The notes: generated by a model from the sequence alone, not told the origin. 6,098 bases of DNA from an uncultured beta proteobacterium (GCA_903944555.1 CAJASG010000109.1:1-6098), one strand, 5' to 3'; counted from the first letter of the stretch, positions 1-6,098 are shown. Program-made: numbers and translations.

Positions 1-288
1 CGCAATGGCTACCTGAGTCCCGCTGAGCGACAGCAGGCGGTGCAGCTATCTGCCACGCTGAAAACGGTGGCGGCCGCACTGCGCGCTGGCGGTGCGCTGA
101 CGCAAGCCGACGTCACCCGACTGGAAACCCAAGCCATGCAAACGCTGAGCAGCGCGGGCTGGAAACCGGACTATGTAGCGGTGCGGCGCCAAGCCGACCT
201 GCAAACGCCTCAGTCCGGTGACGCCTTGGTCGTGCTGGCGGCGGCCCGTCTTGGAGCCACCCGGCTGATTGACAATCTGGAAGTGTGA
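1..288 (+). CDS. panC: Pantothenate synthetase (pantoate--beta-alanine ligase), C-terminal part only
   Basis: The reading frame is open from the first base and ends with TGA at 286-288, giving the last 95 residues of a protein that starts outside the window. It opens with [10 protein letters not shown], which matches the conserved SSRNxYLS segment of PanC (the KMSKS-like ATP-binding loop), and closes with the typical PanC ending [15 protein letters not shown]. PanC is a cytoplasmic enzyme of about 280 residues that joins pantoate and beta-alanine using ATP (via pantoyl-adenylate) to make pantothenate, the precursor of coenzyme A. The visible part is the small C-terminal domain and looks intact, with no frameshift. 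The gene converges on the DUF1854 gene, with only 22 bases between their stop codons. It has no evident functional link to the cyanophycin genes and is probably just a chromosomal neighbour. Confidence 0.93.
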   Translation, partial: RNGYLSPAERQQAVQLSATLKTVAAALRAGGALTQADVTRLETQAMQTLSSAGWKPDYVAVRRQADLQTPQSGDALVVLAAARLGATRLIDNLEV

Positions 289-295
289 CGCGCCA

Positions 296-312
296 AGCGC
301 CACATTGGCGCT
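296..312. terminator. Short perfect hairpin between convergent genes, possible bidirectional terminator
   Basis: AGCGCCA (296-302) and TGGCGCT (306-312) are perfect inverted repeats around a 3-base CAT loop. The hairpin fills the gap between the panC stop and the DUF1854 stop, and overlaps the latter (CTA on + at 311-313). The position between two convergent genes suits a shared terminator. The stem is only 7 bp and neither side has a real T-run, so intrinsic termination would be weak. The location is the main support. Confidence 0.35.
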
Positions 313-826
313 AAAGGAAACGGTCCAATATCTTGCGGCTTGTGGCCCCCAGCGCCATGTGGTCGCGAACCAGATACTGGATACCGTGGGAGTCGGCGAT
401 TAGGAGCGCCCCGTTAGCACCGATGCGGCGGATATCCTCGTCGCCACGCAGCACAAACGCGGTGTCACCCCGGTCGGTTTCCACCTGCCAGGTGCAGGGG
501 GTGGAGAAACTGGTCACCGACACAATTTTTTGAACCACTGGCATGAACTCGCGCGTCGCCAGTTCTTCCTGAATCAAGGCCTGGGCAGGCTGGCTAACCT
601 CCTTCAACTGGTCAATCCAGGCGACCTCCTGTCCGTCCAGACTGACCATCGAAATGCCATCCTCTGGCGATTGAACGGGAAACGCCCGCACGGGCACGAC
701 CCCTTCAAACCGCTCACCCTGTGCATTGGTCAGGATCAGTTTTCCAAAGGGGTTTCGCTCCAGCACAAAGCTATTGGCAGGCGCACCGGTATTCACAACG
801 GCGCTCGTGGTGGTTGGGGCGCTCAT
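311..826 (-). CDS. DUF1854 family protein associated with cyanophycin metabolism
   Basis: This is a 171-residue protein with no signal peptide or membrane segment, so it is probably cytoplasmic. It matches the DUF1854 family as I know it: ERFEGVVPVRAFP (residues 38-50), the GIS(M)VSLDGQEVAWI stretch (57-71), EELATREFMP (87-96), WQVETDRGDTAFVL (113-126), EDIRRI (130-135) and a C-terminal SRKILDRFL. Members of this family recur next to cyanophycin synthetase genes, but I know of no established biochemical activity. The start is well supported: the ATG at 826-824 has an AAGGAG ribosome site 8 bases upstream and overlaps the stop of the transporter gene as ATGA, so the two genes should be translated together. 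The protein is full length and ends at a TAG inside a small hairpin. A role as an accessory or regulatory partner of the transporter is inference from this coupling. Confidence 0.88.
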   Translation of the reverse strand: MSAPTTTSAVVNTGAPANSFVLERNPFGKLILTNAQGERFEGVVPVRAFPVQSPEDGISMVSLDGQEVAWIDQLKEVSQPAQALIQEELATREFMPVVQKIVSVTSFSTPCTWQVETDRGDTAFVLRGDEDIRRIGANGALLIADSHGIQYLVRDHMALGATSRKILDRFL

Positions 827-3123
827 TGGGTCTTCTCCTTATCTGAATTCAAATCGACAGTCTTGTCGTCATCCATATCAACATCCATGTTGCGCGCCTG
901 CGCCTGGTAAAGATTGAAGTAGGCACCTTCTTTTTCCATCAACGCGTCGTGCGTACCCTCTTCCACCACGCGACCACGGTCCAGCACCACCAGCCGATCG
1001 GCGCGGTGCAAGGTGGAAAGCCTGTGCGCAATGGCGATGGTGGTGCGGCCTTTCACCAGGTTCTCTAGGGCCTTCTGAATCTCTTTTTCCGTCTCGGAGT
1101 CTACGGATGAGGTCGCCTCGTCCAGGATCAGAATTCGGGGATCGATCAACAACGCCCTCGCAATCGAGATGCGCTGCCGCTCACCACCCGACAGGCCCTG
1201 CCCGCGTTCCCCCACCATGGAGTCGTAGCCTTGCGGCAGGCGCAATATGAATTCGTGGGCGTGGGCCGCCCGGGCCGACGCAATGATCTCGGCACGGGTA
1301 GCGTGCGGCTTGCCGTAGGCAATGTTCTCGGCAATGGTGCCGAAGAACAAGAACGGCTCTTGCAGCACCAGGCCAATATTTTGCCGGAAGTCAGCAATCG
1401 CGTAGGAACGAATGTCGACGCCATCCACCAGAATGGAGCCTTCCGACACATCGTAAAAGCGACAAATCAGATTGACCAGCGTGCTCTTGCCCGAGCCGCT
1501 GTGGCCGACCAAGCCAATCATTTCGCCCGGTGCAATGTTCAGGCTGATGCCGCGGTTAACCTCGCGATTGCCATAGCGAAAGCCGACATTGCGAATCTCA
1601 ATGCTGCCTTGCACCTTGCCCATCGCCACCGGTGTTACCGGTTCAGGAACGCTGGACACATGGTCCAAAATGTCAAAAATACGCTTGGCCGCAGAGGCCG
1701 ACTTTTGTGTGACCGAGACAATCCGGCTCATGGAGTCCAAGCGGCCATAAAAGCGCCCGATGTACGCGATGGCGGCCAGCAGCATCCCGACCGTGATCTC
1801 GCCCTTGGACACCTGCCATATGCCAAAGCCCCACACCACCAGCAACCCCATCTCGGTGAGCAAGGAAACGCTTGGCGAGAAGAGGGACCAGATTTTGTTG
1901 ATGCGATCGTTGACTACCAAATTGTGGTGATTGGCCTCACGAAAGCGCTTGGCCTCACGTCGCTCTTGGGCAAACGCCTTGACCACCCGGATGCCGGGAA
2001 TGGTGTCGGCCAGCACGTTGGTGACCTCACCCCACACCCGGTCAATTTTCTCAAACCCTGTGCGCAGCCGAAAGCGCACAAAATGGATCATCCAGCCGAT
2101 GAACGGCAATGGCACCAGGGTGATCAGCGCCAGGTAGGGATTCATGGAAAACAGAATCACGGCTGTCATCACGATCATGACCACGTCGCTGGCGAAGTCG
2201 GTCAGGTGCAATGACAGGTACACCGCAATACGGTCACTCTCACTGCCCACGCGCGACAGCAAGTCACCGGTGCGCTTGCCGCCGAAGTACTCCAATGACA
2301 ATTGCAGCAAATGCTCATAGGTGGTGGTGCGCAGGTCAGCGGCAATGCGCTCGGAAACCAGCGCCAGCACATAGGTTTTGGCCCAACTCAGTATCCAGGC
2401 CATCAGCCCGGCGCCCAGCAAACCCGACAGGTACAAGGCGATGGTGCTGGGCTCAATGTGTTTCCCGTTTTGAAACGGAATCAACACCTCGTCCACCAAG
2501 GGAATGGTCAGGTAAGGGGGCACCTGGCTGGCCGCCGTACCCAGCAACATCAGCACAAAGCCCAACAGCAACTGACCCCGATAGGGCTTTGCAAAACGCC
2601 AAAGACGCAACAGAGTCCAAGTGGACGGCGGGGTGTGCACCACTTTAGTACACACGGGGCATTCTTCTTGGTCGGGCTCCAGCGGTGCCCTGCAATTGGG
2701 GCATACGTCTTTCAGCGCCTGCACCAAGGGGCGACCCGATACATGGCTGTCCAGTTGCGCCGCAAATTGGTCGACCAACCGAATCGCCTGCAAATTCTGA
2801 CCCAAGGTGAATCGCCAGGTGGCGAGCAGTCCGTCAGGGTCCAGCAGGTTCAAATGGCCGACACCGGCATGGTCATGGTGCTGTAAGGTCAGTCCCGCCT
2901 GATAAGACCACTGTTTCCAGTCGGACTCACCGTCTATGCGACTTAGCAAACGTTCACTGGTGACCAGCACCAAGCCCTTGACGAAGTGCAGACGGCTGTC
3001 GAGGTCAACCTCAAGCGTCGCTAAGACGTTTTCCTCAGGGTGGAGTTGCATTTGCAATTGCTCACGCCAGCTTCGGGATAGATCGCTTGGTAACAGACTG
3101 AGAGCTGGGATTTCAATGGTCAT
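823..3123 (-). CDS. Cyanophycin-associated ABC exporter-type half-transporter (fused membrane and ATPase domains) with N-terminal zinc ribbon
   Basis: This 766-residue protein has three parts. Residues 1-140 form a soluble domain with no clear match; the LVLVTSERLL stretch (51-60) recalls bacterial PH-like domains. A four-cysteine zinc ribbon follows (C141, C144, C155, C158). Residues ~170-480 are an exporter-type membrane domain with about six hydrophobic helices (clear ones near 183-202, 228-247, 310-349, 415-436). Residues ~507-743 are the ATPase: Walker A GHSGSGKST (540-548), Q-loop Q588, signature LSGGERQ (644-650), Walker B ILILDE (664-669, catalytic E669), D-loop SSVD, H-loop H700. All catalytic motifs are intact, so it should work as a homodimer in the inner membrane. 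An acidic tail (746-766) ends the protein. It is co-translated with DUF1854 and divergent from cphA'. The start ATG lacks a clear ribosome site. The substrate is unknown; transporters of this architecture occur beside cphA, which supports a cyanophycin-related job. Confidence 0.9.
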   Translation of the reverse strand: MTIEIPALSLLPSDLSRSWREQLQMQLHPEENVLATLEVDLDSRLHFVKGLVLVTSERLLSRIDGESDWKQWSYQAGLTLQHHDHAGVGHLNLLDPDGLLATWRFTLGQNLQAIRLVDQFAAQLDSHVSGRPLVQALKDVCPNCRAPLEPDQEECPVCTKVVHTPPSTWTLLRLWRFAKPYRGQLLLGFVLMLLGTAASQVPPYLTIPLVDEVLIPFQNGKHIEPSTIALYLSGLLGAGLMAWILSWAKTYVLALVSERIAADLRTTTYEHLLQLSLEYFGGKRTGDLLSRVGSESDRIAVYLSLHLTDFASDVVMIVMTAVILFSMNPYLALITLVPLPFIGWMIHFVRFRLRTGFEKIDRVWGEVTNVLADTIPGIRVVKAFAQERREAKRFREANHHNLVVNDRINKIWSLFSPSVSLLTEMGLLVVWGFGIWQVSKGEITVGMLLAAIAYIGRFYGRLDSMSRIVSVTQKSASAAKRIFDILDHVSSVPEPVTPVAMGKVQGSIEIRNVGFRYGNREVNRGISLNIAPGEMIGLVGHSGSGKSTLVNLICRFYDVSEGSILVDGVDIRSYAIADFRQNIGLVLQEPFLFFGTIAENIAYGKPHATRAEIIASARAAHAHEFILRLPQGYDSMVGERGQGLSGGERQRISIARALLIDPRILILDEATSSVDSETEKEIQKALENLVKGRTTIAIAHRLSTLHRADRLVVLDRGRVVEEGTHDALMEKEGAYFNLYQAQARNMDVDMDDDKTVDLNSDKEKTQ
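835..840 (-). promoter_or_regulatory. Ribosome binding site of the DUF1854 gene
   Basis: The minus strand reads AAGGAG, a near-perfect Shine-Dalgarno sequence, followed by 8 bases and then the ATG at 826-824. It lies inside the last codons of the transporter gene. It fixes the DUF1854 start and indicates that this gene does not rely only on re-initiation at the ATGA overlap. Confidence 0.8.
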
Positions 3124-3318
3124 TTCAAACGGTAAATATTTTTATGAATTCAACTTTAGGCGCTCAGGCAGGTCACCGGTACCCGGCTGGTTGCGACCTT
3201 CGGCAGACTTAAGATACTACCTTTCAAACCTGGAGCGTATGCTTTTAGTTTGCCGGTAAGCGAGAATACTCAACGCGCACAGTGCAGCAACGGTGGACTG
3301 CCTCACTCACAACGAGCC
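3124..3318. promoter_or_regulatory. Divergent intergenic region between the transporter operon and the cphA' cphA operon
   Basis: These 195 bases separate two divergent transcription units and must hold promoters for both unless transcription comes from farther away. The part next to the transporter start is AT-rich (about 3130-3158), unlike the rest of the window. On the + strand a weak sigma70-like pair can be seen: TTGCGA (3191-3196), a 16-base spacer and GATACT (3213-3218), each 4 of 6 to consensus, about 100 bases before the cphA' ATG. On the - strand I found no convincing pair. I saw no strong operator palindrome, riboswitch or attenuator. The region itself is certain; the promoter boxes are tentative. 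Confidence 0.4.
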
Positions 3319-5493
3319 ATGACGAACAAGAAAAACATTGAAATTCTTCGGGTATCCCACCTGCGTGGGCCCAACATCTGGACTTATCGCCCCGTCATTG
3401 AAGCTTGGGTCGACATTGGCGTTCTGGAGGATCATCCCTCCAACACCCTCCCCGGATTTTATGAACGACTCACCGCTTTGCTGCCGGGCTTGGTTGAACA
3501 CCATTGCAGCCCAGGGGTGCGCGGTGGGTTTTTGCAGCGGGTAGAAGAAGGCACATGGGCTGCCCATATTCTTGAACACTGCACGCTGGAACTGCAAAAC
3601 CTGGCCGGCATGCGCACGGGCTTTGGCAAGGCACGCCAGACATCCAAGCGTGGCGTCTACAAGATCGCCTTTCGCACACGACAAGAAACCGTGGGGCGCG
3701 CGGCCCTGGCTGCGGCCCGTGATTTGGTCGTGGCCGCGATCAATGACACCCCCTATGACTTGGCGGCCACCGTGGCCCAATTGCGTGACAGTGTGGACTC
3801 CCTGTGTCTGGGACCCAGCACCGCGCACATTGTGGATGCCGCGACCGACCGGCGGATTCCCTCTATTCGGCTGACCGAAGGCAACCTGGTGCAGCTGGGC
3901 TACGGCATCCAGCAACGTCGGATTTGGACGGCTGAGACCGATCAAACCTCGGCAATAGCCGAAGAGATCGCCAGCGACAAGGACCTGACCAAGTCCCTCC
4001 TGCAAGCCTGCGGCGTCCCAGTGCCCGAAGGCGAACTGGTACGCAGTGCGGAGAAAGCATGGGAAGCGGCACAGGAAATAGGGGTGCCCGTGGTGGTGAA
4101 GCCCTATGACGGCAACCACGGTCGTGGCGTATCCCTGGACCTGCGTACCCAAAGTGACGTCGAAGCCGCTTACCACTTGGCCCATCGCAAGGGCGGGGGC
4201 AGCGTCATTGTCGAAAAATTCATCCCTGGCAACGAACACCGCTTGCTGGTGGTAGGCAAGCACATGGTGGCTGCGGCGCGCGGCGAGTCGTGCTGGGTCA
4301 CAGGCGACGGTGTTTCCAACATCGACGCACTGGCCAATCTGCAAATCAACAACGACCCTCGGCGTGGCTTGGGGGAAGAATCACCGCTCAATGTGGTCAT
4401 CCCCAGCAACGCGGCTGAAGTGATTTTGGAACTTGAACGTGCGGGACTTACGCCGGAGTCGGTACCGGCCCAAGGCCAAAAAGTGCTGATACAGCGCAAT
4501 GGCAACGTGGCGTTTGACGTGACAAACATCGTCCACCCCAGCATTGCCGCAGCAGCCGCATTGGCGGCCCGGGTGGTTGGTCTAGACATTGCCGGTGTAG
4601 ATATGGTGCTGGAAGACATCACCAAACCTCTCAAGGGCCAGCGCGGGGTCGTGATTGAGGTCAACGCCAGCCCCGGCTTATTGGCCCACATCAAACCGGC
4701 AGAGGGCCAAGGTCAGCCTGTCGGTAAAGCCATCATTGACCACCTGTTTCGCGCCGAGACCGACGGACGCATTCCCATTGTCGGAATCACCGGCACCCAA
4801 AACACCGGGCGTATTGCCCGCTTGGTGGCTTGGCTGGTGCACATCAGCGGCAAGCATGTCGGCCTGGCTTGCAGCGAAGGACTGTACTTGGACAGCCGAC
4901 GGGTGGTTCCCACCGACTGCGCCCATTGGGAGGCTGGTCAACGCATTTTGATCAACCGTTCAGTACAAGCCGCCGTGTTCGAGAACGGCAGCCGGATGAT
5001 TCTGGCCGAAGGTCTGGCGTATGACAAATGCACGGTCGGCGTGGTGACTGACGTGACCTGGCAAGAAACCTTGACCGAATTTGACATCCTGGACACGGAA
5101 CAAACCTACAAAGTAGCACGCACCCAAGTGGATGTGGTGCTGCCAAGCGGTACAGCCGTGCTCAATGCCGCAGACCCCCAGGTGGTAGAAATGGCTGCGC
5201 TGTGCGACGGAAAAGTAATTTTCTATGGACTGAACCCGGACCAAGCGCCCATGGCGGACCACCGAAATTCTGGAGAGCGCGTGGTCTACCTGCGCGACAA
5301 CGTGATCGTGTTGTCCCAAGGCCATGAAGAAGTGGCCCTGCTTCCACTGGCATCCTTGAAGCCGGAAAAAGCGGCCAAGCCCGAGATGGTCATGGCGGCC
5401 GTTGGAGCTGCTTGGGCACTGAACATTCCCGTGGAATTGATCGGTGCGGGCCTTCGCACGTTTGAGTCCAATCCACAAAAATCACCTTACTGA
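3319..5493 (+). CDS. cphA': Cyanophycin synthetase-like protein CphA', with degenerate and truncated Mur-ligase domain
   Basis: With the ATG at 3319 the protein has 724 residues, against about 870-900 for standard CphA. The N domain (1-160) carries LRGPNIW, HILEH (83-87) and LELQNLAGM. The ATP-grasp region (~161-485) has LGPST, KDLTKSLLQACGVPVPEG, VVVKPYDGNHGRGV (258-271), NNDPRRG and IEVNASPG (446-453). It differs from standard CphA in two places: the loop with STGG is about six residues shorter (393-400), and GFRMH is GLLAH (453-457). The Mur-like region (487-724) has lost its P-loop (GITGTQNTGR, 489-498, for GxTGTNGKTT), other active-site motifs, and the whole C-terminal lobe; the protein stops just after TFESNPQ. 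Arginine addition by this protein is therefore unlikely. The reading frame is clean and conserved elsewhere, so I do not call it a pseudogene. Upstream in-frame starts (TTG at 3250) would add 23 residues that do not look like CphA. Possible roles are a primer-making or scaffold partner of CphA, or a CphA2-like ligase. Confidence 0.88.
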   Translation: MTNKKNIEILRVSHLRGPNIWTYRPVIEAWVDIGVLEDHPSNTLPGFYERLTALLPGLVEHHCSPGVRGGFLQRVEEGTWAAHILEHCTLELQNLAGMRTGFGKARQTSKRGVYKIAFRTRQETVGRAALAAARDLVVAAINDTPYDLAATVAQLRDSVDSLCLGPSTAHIVDAATDRRIPSIRLTEGNLVQLGYGIQQRRIWTAETDQTSAIAEEIASDKDLTKSLLQACGVPVPEGELVRSAEKAWEAAQEIGVPVVVKPYDGNHGRGVSLDLRTQSDVEAAYHLAHRKGGGSVIVEKFIPGNEHRLLVVGKHMVAAARGESCWVTGDGVSNIDALANLQINNDPRRGLGEESPLNVVIPSNAAEVILELERAGLTPESVPAQGQKVLIQRNGNVAFDVTNIVHPSIAAAAALAARVVGLDIAGVDMVLEDITKPLKGQRGVVIEVNASPGLLAHIKPAEGQGQPVGKAIIDHLFRAETDGRIPIVGITGTQNTGRIARLVAWLVHISGKHVGLACSEGLYLDSRRVVPTDCAHWEAGQRILINRSVQAAVFENGSRMILAEGLAYDKCTVGVVTDVTWQETLTEFDILDTEQTYKVARTQVDVVLPSGTAVLNAADPQVVEMAALCDGKVIFYGLNPDQAPMADHRNSGERVVYLRDNVIVLSQGHEEVALLPLASLKPEKAAKPEMVMAAVGAAWALNIPVELIGAGLRTFESNPQKSPY

Positions 5494-5500
5494 GTAGCCC

Positions 5501-6098
5501 ATGGAAGTCACACGCATCAGGGCCCTGCGCGGCCCCAACCTGTGGAGCCACCACACCGCGATCCAGTCCATCGTTTCGTGCAGCGAGGCCGAATCTTCCG
5601 TGAGCCATATTGCGGGGTTCGAAACCCGCCTGCGGGCCCGTTTTCCGGAAATTCGGCCGTTTCAGCCTACCGGCCATAACGACTCCATTCCTTTGGCCCA
5701 TGTGCTGGAATTGGTCGCGCTCGATTTACAAGCGCAGGCCGGATGTCCGGTGACGTTCAGCTGCACCACCGAAACGGTGGACCCGCATGTTTATCAGGTC
5801 GTTGTGGAATACAGCGAGGAAGATGTAGGGCGTTTGGCCTTGGAACTGGCAGAAACTTTGTGTCGCGCTGCACTGGACGACACGCCCTTCGATTTGGCGG
5901 GCGCGCTGACCCAGTTGCGCGATCTGGATGAAGATGTGCGCCTGGGGCCGAGCACCGGCTGCATCGTGGACGCCGCCGTAGCCCGCAACATTCCGTTTAG
6001 CCGCATGACCGAAGGCAGCATGGTGCGCTTTGGCTGGGGCAGCAAGCAGCGGCGCATTCAGGCCGCCGAAATGGACATCACCAGCGCCATTGCGGAAG
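5501..6098 (+). CDS. cphA: Cyanophycin synthetase CphA, N-terminal part (cut by window end)
   Basis: An ATG at 5501 opens a frame that stays open to the window end, giving the first 199 residues. The protein starts MEVTRIRALRGPNLW and carries DDTPFDLAGALTQLRDLDEDVRLGPST and GWGSKQRRIQAAEMDITSAIAE, which are hallmarks of CphA leading into the ATP-grasp domain. CphA polymerises Asp and Arg into cyanophycin in the cytoplasm using ATP. The gene follows cphA' after a 7-base gap with no strong ribosome site, so the two are almost certainly one operon with coupled translation. The two proteins are paralogues, closest from about residue 120 onward (DTP[FY]DLA, LRD, LGPST, TEG, QRRI, TSAIAE). The N domain differs from CphA': the HxxEH motif is HVLEL (67-71), and the segment after LQAQAG lacks the FGKAR-like stretch. 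Whether its ATP-grasp and Mur sites are intact cannot be seen here. Confidence 0.92.
   Translation, partial: MEVTRIRALRGPNLWSHHTAIQSIVSCSEAESSVSHIAGFETRLRARFPEIRPFQPTGHNDSIPLAHVLELVALDLQAQAGCPVTFSCTTETVDPHVYQVVVEYSEEDVGRLALELAETLCRAALDDTPFDLAGALTQLRDLDEDVRLGPSTGCIVDAAVARNIPFSRMTEGSMVRFGWGSKQRRIQAAEMDITSAIAE

Noticed and set aside
1231..2214. Long open frame on the plus strand inside the ABC transporter gene
   Set aside because: It lies fully opposite the membrane and ATPase domains of a well-supported transporter. Its translation is rich in His, Gln and Asn with no domain signature, as expected for an antisense shadow.
3171..3190. Overlapping palindromes ACCGGT and GGTACC in the divergent region as a possible operator
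   Set aside because: Each is only 6 bp and neither extends symmetrically. Such short palindromes are expected by chance in GC-rich DNA.
3281..3310. Possible hairpin AGTGCAG / CTGCCTCACT before the cphA' start, as an attenuator
   Set aside because: Only four contiguous pairs (GCAG/CTGC) around a 10-base loop form without bulges, and there is no T-run, leader peptide or alternative stem.
3250..3318. An upstream TTG start that would extend CphA' by 23 residues
   Set aside because: The extra residues (MPVSENTQRAQ and onward) do not resemble a CphA N-terminus, whereas the ATG at 3319 lies just before the conserved IEILRVSHLRGPN start. Neither start has a strong ribosome site, so a small doubt remains.
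3307..4344. Long open frame on the minus strand opposite cphA'
   Set aside because: It is a shadow frame in GC-rich coding sequence: its protein has no recognisable motif, and the opposite strand carries a clear CphA homologue throughout.
3319..5493. CphA' as a decaying pseudogene
   Set aside because: The frame is open over 724 codons, the non-catalytic positions of the Mur domain and the N domain are well kept, and the spacing to cphA is that of a working operon. Catalytic losses look specific, not random.

Overview
The window looks like a chromosomal segment of a betaproteobacterium, most likely Burkholderiales and probably Comamonadaceae or a relative. The evidence is the GC-rich coding sequence, the style of the proteins, and a paired cphA'/cphA arrangement of the kind known from that group. 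No RNA genes, insertion sequences, CRISPR arrays or phage genes were seen. Almost all of the window is coding.

Layout. (1) Bases 1-288, + strand: the 3' end of panC (pantothenate synthetase, vitamin B5/CoA synthesis). (2) Bases 289-310: a tiny gap between convergent genes, holding a short perfect hairpin that could act as a weak two-way terminator. (3) Bases 311-3123, - strand: a two-gene operon. A 766-aa ABC half-transporter with an unusual N-terminal extension and zinc ribbon comes first, then a 171-aa DUF1854 protein, joined by an ATGA stop/start overlap. (4) Bases 3124-3318: a divergent intergenic region that must carry promoters for both directions. (5) Bases 3319-5493, + strand: a short, degenerate cyanophycin synthetase paralogue (CphA'). 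(6) Bases 5501 to the window end, + strand: the N-terminal third of a second cyanophycin synthetase (CphA), cut by the window edge.

How the genes work together. Cyanophycin is a poly-aspartate backbone with arginine side chains, stored in cytoplasmic granules as a nitrogen reserve. CphA enzymes normally combine an N domain, an ATP-grasp domain that adds Asp and a Mur-ligase-like domain that adds Arg. The transporter and the DUF1854 protein belong to families that recur beside cphA genes. Their biochemical role is unknown to me.

The most interesting signal is a possible division of labour between the two synthetases. CphA' keeps an N domain with an HxxEH motif but has lost the Mur-domain P-loop, several other Mur motifs and the whole C-terminal Mur lobe, and its ATP-grasp domain is altered. 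The downstream CphA has the reverse feature in its N domain: HxxEH has become HxxEL. This suggests a split system in which CphA' may supply primer processing or a structural role and CphA does the polymerisation. The catalytic part of CphA lies outside the window, so this remains a hypothesis.
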